Below, in pieces: positions 1-5,944 of a stretch of DNA of 9,745 bases. Below the pieces are notes generated by a model. The model was not told where the DNA came from. It ran no database searches and saw only the letters and a list, made by a program, of their open reading frames with translations. This stretch comes from Verrucomicrobiota bacterium (GTDB lineage Bacteria; Verrucomicrobiota; Verrucomicrobiia; Opitutales; Opitutaceae): contig JAEYQF010000001.1 of NCBI GenBank assembly GCA_023410155.1, forward strand, positions 1-9,745, in the 5' to 3' direction. Numbering within the stretch: the stretch's first letter is position 1; each line of letters opens with the position of its first letter. The position numbers were made by a program, and so were the translations under genes.

Positions 1-272
1 CCTTGATCGACACCACCGCGGAACGCCGCGAGGCCCATCTCGTGGTCACCGTGCGCGGGCGCGACGCGCTCTCGCTCCTCGAAGCCGCCGCGCTGACGTT
101 CAACAACGGACACCGCGTCCAGTCCGAACAACCCGCCGACGGGATTCGCGACAGCCGGGAGGAAACGTTCGTCTTCGAGATTCCGCTCGCGCGCGTCAGC
201 AACGCCACGTCGGTCGAGGTCACGCTCTACGACGCCGCGGGCAACGCCGTCAGCCGTCGGTTGAAATTGTAG
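1..272 (+). CDS. C-terminal fragment of an unidentified beta-rich protein (5' end outside window)
   Basis: This is the end of a reading frame that enters from the left edge; the first complete codon starts at position 3 and the TAG stop is at 270-272. The apparent TTG start at position 3 is only where the window begins. The visible 90 or so residues alternate hydrophobic and polar positions (LVVTVRG, FVFEIPLARV, SVEVTLYDAAGN) and end in RRLKL. This looks like the last strands of an Ig-like or other beta-sandwich domain, as seen at the C-terminus of many secreted or surface proteins. No catalytic motif is visible and I do not recognise the family. The frame is open throughout and amino-acid use looks natural, so I believe the gene is real, but function cannot be assigned. 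It converges on the xer gene, with a long inverted repeat between the two stops. Confidence 0.6.
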   Translation, partial: LIDTTAERREAHLVVTVRGRDALSLLEAAALTFNNGHRVQSEQPADGIRDSREETFVFEIPLARVSNATSVEVTLYDAAGNAVSRRLKL

Positions 273-293
273 AAGGGCCTCTGCGCCCGTTCA

Positions 294-391
294 TTGTCAT
301 TCTGAGCGAAGCAAAGAATCCATTTGGAGTCTCGTCGCACGCAGCGGTTACGCAGCGCAAACCAGATTCTTCGCTTCGCTCAGAATGACAA
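294..391. repeat. Long inverted repeat between convergent genes, probable bidirectional terminator
   Basis: Two 27-nt arms, 294-320 and 365-391, are reverse complements at 26 of 27 positions (the single mismatch is the A in GCAAAG against GCGAAG). They enclose a 44-nt loop. The left arm reads TTGTCATTCTGAGCGAAG then CAAAGAATC. The motif GTCATTCTGAGCGAAGCGAA is familiar to me as a dispersed intergenic repeat in several bacterial phyla. The loop holds a small direct repeat, ACGCAGCG, at 339-346 and 350-357. The element lies exactly between the stop of the upstream + gene (272) and the stop of the - strand xer gene (419), so transcripts from either side would fold it into a strong hairpin. A terminator role is inference; the long loop and lack of a clean U-tract also fit a REP- or MITE-like mobile palindrome. 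Confidence 0.8.
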
Positions 392-418
392 ACAAAGGGA
401 GCTTTCCCCTTTCGCGCG

Positions 419-1363
419 TTAGGCCCGCGGGTGCGCCTTGGCGTGGACTTCCTTGAGCCGCGCGATGCTCACGTGCGTGTAAACCTGCGTCGTCGCGAGC
501 TGCGCGTGACCGAGCAGCTCCTGCACGAGGCGCAGATCCGCGCCGGCGTTCAGCAGATGCGTCGCATACGAGTGCCGCAGCTTGTGCGGCGTCAGGTCCA
601 TCGGCAGCTCCGCGAGCGCGAGATAACGCTTCAACAACAACTGCACCTGACGCACGGCGAGTCGCTCGCGCCTTTCGTTGACCACAACCGGAGCTGACGG
701 ACCGGCGTCGCGCGCGAACTCGGCGCGGAATTTCTGCAGCACCTGCAGCGCGACTTTGCCCAGCGGACACAGCCGCTCCTTGCGGCCTTTGCCGAGCACG
801 CGTGCCACGCCGCTATCGAACTCGATGTGCCCGTAGTTGAGGCCGGTGACTTCGCTCACACGCAAGCCGCCGCCGTAGATCAACTCCATCACCAACCGAT
901 CGCGCCACGCCGTGAAGGGATCGATCGATTCGTTTTCGAGCAGACGCTGCGGGCCCGCGAGCAGCCGCTTCATTTGCTCTTCGGTGAGAAACTTCGGCAG
1001 CCGTTTTTCCAGTTTCGGCAGCGGCACACCCACCCACGGGTTGCGCTGCACGCGCCCACGCCGCAGCCAGAATTTGAACAACGCGCGCAGGCCCGATACG
1101 TGATTGTGCAGCGTGCGCCGGCTGAACCGCCGCTGCGCCTCGATCACGAAATCTCGCAGCTCGCGGGACTCCAGCGACTCGAAATCGCTCTCGTCGCGAC
1201 CGGACTGTTTCATCCAGCGATAGAAATCCTCAAACGCCTGCCGGTAGTTGCGCACGGTGTAGCCGGAGTAACGGCGCTCGTGGGCGAGAAACGTCTCAAA
1301 CGGCGTCCACCACTCCGCCATCACTTCCGGCGGAACTGCGATCTGCGCGACGTCGTCACTCAT
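419..1363 (-). CDS. Tyrosine recombinase of the XerC/XerD type
   Basis: This is a 314-residue site-specific tyrosine recombinase, close to the usual XerC/XerD length of about 300. Residues 17-112 form the N-terminal SAM-like, core-binding domain (FETFLAHERRYSGYTVRNY). The catalytic domain starts near 122 (LPKFLTEEQMKRLL). All six active-site residues can be placed: R168 in GGGLRVSE, K192 in GKGRKER, H260 and R263 in HKLRHSYATHLL, H286 in LLGH, and the nucleophile Y295 in TTQVYTH. In the family, XerC and XerD resolve chromosome dimers at dif under FtsK control. I cannot tell C from D here, so no symbol is given, and no dif-like site is visible nearby. The ATG at 1363 gives the expected N-terminus and has only a weak GAAG upstream. 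The region just upstream is entirely a 22-bp repeat array separating it from mazG, which is on the same strand. Confidence 0.93.
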   Translation of the reverse strand: MSDDVAQIAVPPEVMAEWWTPFETFLAHERRYSGYTVRNYRQAFEDFYRWMKQSGRDESDFESLESRELRDFVIEAQRRFSRRTLHNHVSGLRALFKFWLRRGRVQRNPWVGVPLPKLEKRLPKFLTEEQMKRLLAGPQRLLENESIDPFTAWRDRLVMELIYGGGLRVSEVTGLNYGHIEFDSGVARVLGKGRKERLCPLGKVALQVLQKFRAEFARDAGPSAPVVVNERRERLAVRQVQLLLKRYLALAELPMDLTPHKLRHSYATHLLNAGADLRLVQELLGHAQLATTQVYTHVSIARLKEVHAKAHPRA

Positions 1364-1373
1364 GCCGCTTCAT

Positions 1374-1504
1374 GGCGCGACTCAGTGCGCACTTTGTCCC
1401 GACCGTGGACGCACCTTGGCATGACCCGGTCCGCAACGTGTCCCGACTCGGTCCGCGCTTTGGCATGACTCGGTCCGCACTCAGGCTTGAGTCGAGCCCA
1501 CCTT
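1374..1504. repeat. 22-bp tandem repeat array 1, between mazG and the xer gene
   Basis: Five contiguous 22-bp units start at 1374, 1396, 1418, 1440 and 1462. A sixth unit of 21 bp (1484-1504) lies inside the 3' end of mazG. Reading the + strand, each unit starts GGC or GTC, has a core resembling GACTCGG centred on unit position 8, and most have CGCAC or a close variant at 15-19. Unit 4 has the perfect dyad CCGACTCGG (1443-1451). Units alternate between a GTCCCGAC and a GGCATGAC opening, so units 2-3 and 4-5 form a looser 44-bp super-repeat (about 32 of 44 identical). There are no spacers. The array begins 10 bp upstream of the xer ATG and fills essentially the whole 117-bp gap. Function is unknown; protein-binding sites or a transcript-level structure are both possible. 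Confidence 0.85.
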
Positions 1505-2152
1505 GGTCTCGACCGATTGCATCACGCTGGTCGCATGGAGTCGCAGCGAGCCTTCGGGATCGAGTCCTTTGGTGCGAGCCGCGGCGGTGAGTTCGAACAA
1601 CATCCGGCCGAGCGTCGCCTCGTCGAGATGCTGCGCGAGGGCGCGAATCTGGTCGGTATCGACGGCGCCTTCCACCGGCAGCGACTTCTTCTCGATCTGT
1701 TTCCAGATCGCCTCTGCAAACATGAGCGCGGGCAGCCGGGGCGGCAGGTCTTTGAACACGCCGGCGGTCTTCGCGGGCCCGTTCTTCTTCTCCTGCGCCT
1801 TGATCTTCTCCCACTCGACGATCACCTGCTCCGAGGTCTCGAGTTTGCCGGTGCCGAAAACGTGCGGGTGCCGGCGGATGAGCTTCTCGTTGATGTCGCG
1901 GGCGACGTCGTCGAAATCGAAATGGCCCTGCTCGGAGGCGATCTGCGCGTGGAAAACAACTTGGATCAACACGTCGCCGAGTTCCTCGCGCATGTGCGCC
2001 ATGTCGTTGCGATCAATCGTGTCGATCAACTCGCTGACCTCATCGATCAGGCAGCGCACGAGCGTGGCGTGAGTCTGTTCCTGGTCCCACGGACAGCCGT
2101 CGGGCGCCCGCAGTCGGGCCATGGTTTGTCGGAGGTCGTCAATCGCGCTCAT
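1481..2152 (-). CDS. mazG: MazG-family nucleoside triphosphate pyrophosphohydrolase
   Basis: MazG hydrolyses (d)NTPs, including damaged or non-canonical ones, to NMP and pyrophosphate in the cytosol. The 223-residue product opens with the family signature DGCPWDQEQTH (residues 18-28). It carries the Mg-binding ExxE...ExxD motif: E38 and E41 in DEVSELID, and E57 and D60 in REELGDVLIQVVFH. RRHPHVF (93-99) and LPPRLPAL (136-143) are also typical. The second half follows the E. coli two-domain plan only loosely: LGRMLFELTAAARTKG aligns with the second helical domain, but its acidic metal ligands are gone (EEMGD in E. coli, ATLGR here). The protein is also shorter than the E. coli enzyme of about 263 residues. 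The final residues (VGSTQA) and the TGA stop are encoded inside 22-bp repeat units. The ATG at 2152 is preceded by a hairpin rather than a Shine-Dalgarno site. No mazE or mazF homologue is adjacent. Confidence 0.92.
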   Translation of the reverse strand: MSAIDDLRQTMARLRAPDGCPWDQEQTHATLVRCLIDEVSELIDTIDRNDMAHMREELGDVLIQVVFHAQIASEQGHFDFDDVARDINEKLIRRHPHVFGTGKLETSEQVIVEWEKIKAQEKKNGPAKTAGVFKDLPPRLPALMFAEAIWKQIEKKSLPVEGAVDTDQIRALAQHLDEATLGRMLFELTAAARTKGLDPEGSLRLHATSVMQSVETKVGSTQA

Positions 2153-2156
2153 GGCC

Positions 2157-2176
2157 GCGGAGCAAAGAAGCTCCGC
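2157..2176. promoter_or_regulatory. Perfect 7-bp hairpin just upstream of the mazG start
   Basis: GCGGAGC (2157-2163) and GCTCCGC (2170-2176) are exact reverse complements around a 6-nt loop. On the - strand the hairpin ends 4 nt before the mazG ATG, in the 57-bp gap after the acyltransferase stop. No U-tract follows on the - strand, so a rho-independent terminator is unlikely. In the mRNA the stem would occupy the ribosome-binding region, so an effect on mazG translation is possible. This is inference from position and symmetry only. Confidence 0.45.
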
Positions 2177-2209
2177 CTCACCACTTCACGCCAAAAAGCA
2201 CCGCGCTTG

Positions 2210-3355
2210 TCAGGGAGCCGAGCGAGCGCCCGGGACCCGCGGGCGGAAGGCGGCCGCGATCATCCGCCCACGCTGGCGCCAGCGTTGCTGGAACTGGGCG
2301 CGCTTTTTCTGCAATCGCAGGCGCAGGCCAGAGCCGCGCAGGCCGGACAACTTGATCGCCTGCGACCATTCCGCCGAAGGCTCCTCGACCGCACGGGCGA
2401 GCAACTGGGCGACGACCAGGGTGAGCGCCAGCACCACAAGTCCCACCAGCGGGTCCGCCCACGACGGCGAACGCGGAAGGAGAAGGTTGAGCAATTTTAC
2501 GCCGAACGGAAAGTGGATCACATACAGTGAATAGGAGATCGCCCCGAGAAACACGCCCGCTCGCCAGGCGCCGAATGGACGATATACAATCACCGCGAGG
2601 GCCGCGGCCCCGGCGAAGAGCTGCGGCCAGGTGGATCCGGTCGCGGCCGCAATCGCGATCACGACGATCGACCAGGCGATACACTCGAGCCGTGAAACGC
2701 GTGCCGCGGCGAGGTAGCAGCCACAGAAGCCGAGGAGAAAATATGGCAGGTGGTGCAGCAGGTCGAACCGGGCGTGTCCCACCAGCGCCGCCGCCATGGC
2801 GACCACAAAGGACGTGCGCCGAATCCAGGGCGTCCGCGCGAAGAGCAGCGGGAACAGCAGCGAGATGAACAAGTAGTATTTCAACTCGACGATGAGGGTC
2901 CAGAACACTGGGTTTTCTTCAGGGACGTGGAGATACACGGTGCCCTTGAGCAGCTCCCACCAACTGAACGGTGCGGGCGCGAATTTCGTCGCGGCGACCG
3001 CATGAGACGCGGCGAACGTGAAGACCAGAGCGAACAAGTAGGTGGGTTGGAGCCGGACGATACGCTTGAGCCAGAAGCGCCCGAAGTCGCGCAGCCGGTA
3101 GTCTCCCTTGATCAGGCTGAACGGGATGATGAAGCCCGAGATGACGAAGAACACCTGCACCCCGAGCTCGCCGTAAACCTCCAAGTCGTCGCGCCAGAGC
3201 TTCGGAAAAGCGTAGCGAAAATGGCAGAAGCAGACCATCAGCGCGGCGATGCCGCGAAGGATGTCGATCGTCGCGTTGCGGTGTTTCGCGACGGCGAGCG
3301 GCATCCCGGGACGCCCCGCTGCGGCGATGATTCGTGGATCAGACGGAGGGTTCAT
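2210..3355 (-). CDS. Membrane acyltransferase, acyltransferase-3 family (OatA/ExoZ-like)
   Basis: This is a 381-residue integral membrane O-acyltransferase. Family members move acyl groups, often acetyl, onto extracytoplasmic sugars of exopolysaccharide, O-antigen or peptidoglycan. The N-terminal signature is clear: IDILRGIAALMVCFCHF (30-46) with the conserved His at 45, then GELGVQVFFVISGFII (62-77) and RFWLKRIVRLQPTYLF (93-108). FWTLIVELKYYLFISLLFPL (151-170), several further hydrophobic helices, and GAISYSLYVIHFPFG (271-285) follow, giving about ten membrane segments. The chain continues past the usual end near EEP (324-326) into a strongly basic tail of about 45 residues (LRLRLQKKRAQFQQRWRQRG). 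M18, encoded at 3304, is an alternative start and would drop a proline-rich leader. The substrate cannot be read from sequence. It is divergent from trpC and precedes mazG on the same strand. Confidence 0.88.
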   Translation of the reverse strand: MNPPSDPRIIAAAGRPGMPLAVAKHRNATIDILRGIAALMVCFCHFRYAFPKLWRDDLEVYGELGVQVFFVISGFIIPFSLIKGDYRLRDFGRFWLKRIVRLQPTYLFALVFTFAASHAVAATKFAPAPFSWWELLKGTVYLHVPEENPVFWTLIVELKYYLFISLLFPLLFARTPWIRRTSFVVAMAAALVGHARFDLLHHLPYFLLGFCGCYLAAARVSRLECIAWSIVVIAIAAATGSTWPQLFAGAAALAVIVYRPFGAWRAGVFLGAISYSLYVIHFPFGVKLLNLLLPRSPSWADPLVGLVVLALTLVVAQLLARAVEEPSAEWSQAIKLSGLRGSGLRLRLQKKRAQFQQRWRQRGRMIAAAFRPRVPGARSAP

Positions 3356-3554
3356 CGAAGCCGGGGAACCCGTCCCGGGCGCGGCAGAGAGTGCTCGTCG
3401 AAGCGGCCATGTGTTTGCGATTCAGACCAGCCAAGGCGGGCCTGGTCGCGAAAATCAAGTTGGCCCCGCGCAAATAAGGTTTTCCCTGACGCTCCGGGAG
3501 GCAGCGGAAAAACAGGTTTACGCAGGCGCGCTTCGTGTCTCTCGTGGTCGCTCC
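3356..3554. promoter_or_regulatory. Divergent intergenic region upstream of the acyltransferase and trpC
   Basis: These 199 bp separate the divergent acyltransferase and trpC starts and must supply promoters for both. I find no convincing -35/-10 pair on either strand. The only clear symmetry is GACCAG (3425-3430) against CTGGTC (3442-3447), an 11-nt-spaced dyad that could be an operator or a leader hairpin. No short ORF with tandem Trp codons is visible, so a classical trp attenuator is not supported. Confidence 0.4.
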
Positions 3555-4355
3555 ATGTCCGACAAGCTCAACGAGATCATGGCCCACAAGCGCCGGGAAA
3601 TCGCGCCGCTGGTGCGGCCCGTTTCCGATGCCGAACTGGGCGCACTGAACGCGCAATTGCCGAAGCCGCAATCGTTTGCTGAAGCCTTGCGGCGCGCTGA
3701 CGGACGCCTCGCCGTCATCTCCGAGATCAAGCGCCGCTCGCCTTCCGCCGGTGACATCAAGGCCGGCATCTCGGCCACGGACCAAGCGCTGCGCTATCGT
3801 GTCGCGGGCGCCGACTGCCTTTCGGTGCTGACCGACGAGAAATATTTCGGAGGCACCCTCGCGGACCTGCGGGCAGTCACAGCTCTGTTCCGCGCAGAGC
3901 CGCCGCCGGTCCCGTGTTTGCGGAAGGACTTCATGGTCCACCCGCTCCAGATCGCGCAGGCCCGGGAGAACGGCGCGAGCGCCATCCTGATCATCGTGCG
4001 AGCCCTGAATGACGAGGAGATCAAACTGCTCTTCGGCGGAGCGCAGGCCGCGGGCCTCGATGCTCTCTTCGAGATTCACAACGAGAGCGAACTCGAACGT
4101 GCGGTCCGTCACGGAGCCCGCATCATCGGCGTGAACAATCGCGACCTCGCGATCTTCAAAACGGACCTCGGTCTGTCGGAGCGGTTGATTCCACAGTTCC
4201 CGAAAGACGTGATCGCCGTCAGCGAGAGTGGCATCTTCACCGCCGCAGATGCCGGACGCGCGCGCGCGTCGGGAGCACACGCCGTGCTTGTCGGCGAAGC
4301 ACTGATGAAATCCCCCGATCCGGCCGCCCTGATCGCGGAGTTTCGCCGCGCCTGA
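3555..4355 (+). CDS. trpC: Indole-3-glycerol phosphate synthase
   Basis: This cytosolic TIM-barrel enzyme closes and decarboxylates CdRP to indole-3-glycerol phosphate, the penultimate step of tryptophan synthesis. The 266-residue product has the usual length of a monofunctional TrpC, with no TrpF domain fused. Active-site motifs run in order: ISEIKRRSPSAGDI (55-68, with E57 and K59), LRKDFMVHP (122-130, catalytic K124), LFEIHNE (171-177, E173), GVNNRDL (192-198, N194) and the phosphate-binding SESGI (223-227) and GEAL (247-250). The ATG at 3555 gives the family N-terminus (MSDKLNEIMAHKRREIA). The frame stays open much further upstream, but that part overlaps the acyltransferase and has no family character. 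No Shine-Dalgarno motif precedes the start. No other trp gene is in the window, so trpC is detached from a trp operon here and heads a run with rsmA. Confidence 0.96.
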   Translation: MSDKLNEIMAHKRREIAPLVRPVSDAELGALNAQLPKPQSFAEALRRADGRLAVISEIKRRSPSAGDIKAGISATDQALRYRVAGADCLSVLTDEKYFGGTLADLRAVTALFRAEPPPVPCLRKDFMVHPLQIAQARENGASAILIIVRALNDEEIKLLFGGAQAAGLDALFEIHNESELERAVRHGARIIGVNNRDLAIFKTDLGLSERLIPQFPKDVIAVSESGIFTAADAGRARASGAHAVLVGEALMKSPDPAALIAEFRRA

Positions 4356-4376
4356 TCGTTCGCGAACTTCCTCGCC

Positions 4377-5204
4377 ATGCCCCTCACGCCGTCCGCCACG
4401 CGCGATCTGCTCGCGAAGCTCGGCCACCAGCCCAAGCGTTTTCTCGGGCAGAATTTCCTCGTGGACGGCAACATCGTGAGGAAGTCCCTCGAGCTCGCCG
4501 ACGTGCGAGCCGGTGACACCATCGTAGAAGTCGGCCCCGGCCTCGGCACGCTCACGTCTGCATTGCTACAAGCCGGTGCCGAGGTGTGGGCGGTGGAGAA
4601 AGATCGCACGCTGCATGCGCATCTCGGTGAATCACTCGCCACCCAGTTTCCTGACACGTTTCACCTGCTCGAAGGCGACGCCGTGGAGAGCCCGCGTGCC
4701 GCCCTGCCCGCCGAGCGGGCCGTCGCCGGTTTCAAGATCGTCGCTAATCTCCCTTACGCGATCGCGACCCCATGGCTCGATGAGATCCTCGCCGGGGCTT
4801 TGCCGGAGCGCATGGTCCTCATGCTGCAGCAGGAAGCGGCTCAGCGCTATGTCGCGCAGCCCGGCACCAAATCGTTCGGCGCCATCTCGATCTTTCTACA
4901 ATCCGCCTACTCGGTCGCGCCAGGTCACCGAGTCGACGGCAGCTGTTTTTTTCCTAAGCCCGACGTTGAATCTTATCTGCTGCATCTGGTGCGAAAACCG
5001 GAGCCGTTCGTGTTTACTGCAGAAACCAAGGCCGTGATTCGCGCATGCTTCCAGCAGCGACGAAAGCAAATCGCCGGGCTCCTGCGCGAGCGACTGCCTG
5101 ATCGGGGCGCAGCGTGGCTCGAGGTGCTCGCGAACGCCGGGCTCCCGGGCCAGACTCGTCCGGAGGCGATCCCCACGGAACTTTGGCAATCGCTGCGGGT
5201 TTGA
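4377..5204 (+). CDS. rsmA: 16S rRNA (adenine(1518)-N6/adenine(1519)-N6)-dimethyltransferase
   Basis: RsmA (KsgA) uses SAM to dimethylate the two adjacent adenines of the 3'-terminal 16S helix, a late checkpoint in 30S assembly. The 275-residue product is of normal length. It shows KRFLGQNFLVD (20-30), SAM motif I VEVGPGLGTLT (50-60), the acidic end of strand 2 in AVEKD (72-76), EGDAV (99-103), the catalytic motif NLPYAIATP (124-132), FFPKPDVESYLL (191-202) and the C-terminal FQQRRKQIAGLL (225-236). The typical family form of the last motif is QRRKtlrN.L, so it is slightly diverged. The gene starts 21 bp after the trpC stop with no Shine-Dalgarno motif. The short spacer contains the palindrome GTTCGCGAAC (4358-4367). 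Co-transcription with trpC is likely. Confidence 0.96.
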   Translation: MPLTPSATRDLLAKLGHQPKRFLGQNFLVDGNIVRKSLELADVRAGDTIVEVGPGLGTLTSALLQAGAEVWAVEKDRTLHAHLGESLATQFPDTFHLLEGDAVESPRAALPAERAVAGFKIVANLPYAIATPWLDEILAGALPERMVLMLQQEAAQRYVAQPGTKSFGAISIFLQSAYSVAPGHRVDGSCFFPKPDVESYLLHLVRKPEPFVFTAETKAVIRACFQQRRKQIAGLLRERLPDRGAAWLEVLANAGLPGQTRPEAIPTELWQSLRV

Positions 5205-5251
5205 ACCGGCACGACGCATCGTATTCAATCTCCGTGGTGTTCGCAGCAGTG

Positions 5252-5944
5252 ATGACTTTCTTCCGGCGAATGTTCGTGGTGCTCGCGGCCTCCGTAGCGC
5301 TCGTGGCCGGCGCACAGTCAGCGATCGCGCCCGGCCCCCTCAACGGACGCGTGGAGGGCAGCAGCTACGTCGCGGCAGAAGGCGTCTTTCGTGTTCCCCT
5401 GCCCGTGCTGCCCGAACTTGGCGGTCGCATCACGGACACGGCCAACTCGGTGACCTTCATCGACGACTTCAACTATGTGTTCACGATCGCCTGGGTGCAG
5501 ATCTCGCCGGAGCGTCAGCGCGACCTGTCGGAGCGCACGATGCGCGAGTTCCTCACAACTTTTTTTGCCAACGAGGTGATGCCGGACTTCCAAGCCGCGT
5601 TCCGGGGAGCTCGCGCCGAGAGCGCGCGCTTCTCACCGGGTATTCTCGACGGTGCGCTGCTCGTTTACACGCTCTTGCCCGGCGGATCGATGTTTCGACA
5701 CAAGCTGACATTCGTGAGCCCCAACGAGACTCTGCCTGATGCGAAACGCGGCAACCTCGTCGTCGTGCGCGCAGGACGCATTTTCATCCTCAGCACCGAG
5801 ATCGCGGAGCGCGTGCTCGAGCGTCGAACCTACGCGCTCACCAAGGACGAGGAAAACGACCTCCTCCGACACCGGCTGGTCGACATGCTGGGCAAGATGG
5901 AATTTCCGCCTGCAACGCCACCGGAAGCGCCCGCCCTCCCATGA
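5252..5944 (+). CDS. Small secreted or periplasmic protein of unknown function
   Basis: I do not recognise this 230-residue protein. Starting at the ATG at 5252, it opens with a classic signal peptide: two Arg (5-6), a hydrophobic run FVVLAASVALVAGA (8-21) and a likely cleavage near AGA or AQSA (19-24). The mature part begins YVAAEGVFRVPLPVLPELGG (39-58) and VTFIDDFNYVFTIAWVQ (67-83). This is a beta-hairpin pattern reminiscent of small periplasmic proteins that parse a form of 'the protein has sequence X, then position Y', but no family can be named. A helical stretch (87-118), a second beta section (137-182) and a helical end with a Pro-rich tail (219-230) follow. It has no cysteine. The frame is open 138 bp further upstream, but that overlaps rsmA and lacks a signal sequence. 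It lies 47 bp after rsmA, and its stop overlaps the next start (ATGA), so it is probably translated in coupling with the acetyltransferase. Confidence 0.75.
   Translation: MTFFRRMFVVLAASVALVAGAQSAIAPGPLNGRVEGSSYVAAEGVFRVPLPVLPELGGRITDTANSVTFIDDFNYVFTIAWVQISPERQRDLSERTMREFLTTFFANEVMPDFQAAFRGARAESARFSPGILDGALLVYTLLPGGSMFRHKLTFVSPNETLPDAKRGNLVVVRAGRIFILSTEIAERVLERRTYALTKDEENDLLRHRLVDMLGKMEFPPATPPEAPALP

Noticed and set aside
348..770. Open frame of 140 codons on the - strand ending in a VILSEAKNL-type peptide
   Set aside because: It is a frame shadow of the xer gene; the VILSEAKNL tail is the translation of the dispersed palindrome at 365-391, a known source of false gene calls.
1364..1480. A dif or attachment site beside the xer gene
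   Set aside because: No 11-6-11 dif-like sequence is present; the gap is fully explained by 22-bp units.
1374..1504. CRISPR array
   Set aside because: Units are contiguous with no unique spacers, only 22 bp long and degenerate, and no cas gene is nearby.
1481..2152. mazG as part of a MazEF toxin-antitoxin locus
   Set aside because: No small toxin or antitoxin gene is adjacent; MazG occurs widely on its own.
1487..2530. Long + strand open frame across mazG and the acyltransferase
   Set aside because: It is antisense to two well-recognised genes and has low-complexity Arg/Gly/Leu composition typical of GC-rich shadows.
3249..3554. In-frame 102-codon N-terminal extension of trpC
   Set aside because: The extension overlaps the acyltransferase and shows no family similarity; the ATG at 3555 gives the standard TrpC N-terminus.
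3356..3554. Tryptophan attenuator or T-box before trpC
   Set aside because: There is no leader peptide with tandem Trp codons and no T-box motif; only one short dyad is present.
3339..4427. 362-codon - strand open frame opposite trpC
   Set aside because: It mirrors the codons of trpC and has no recognisable motif.
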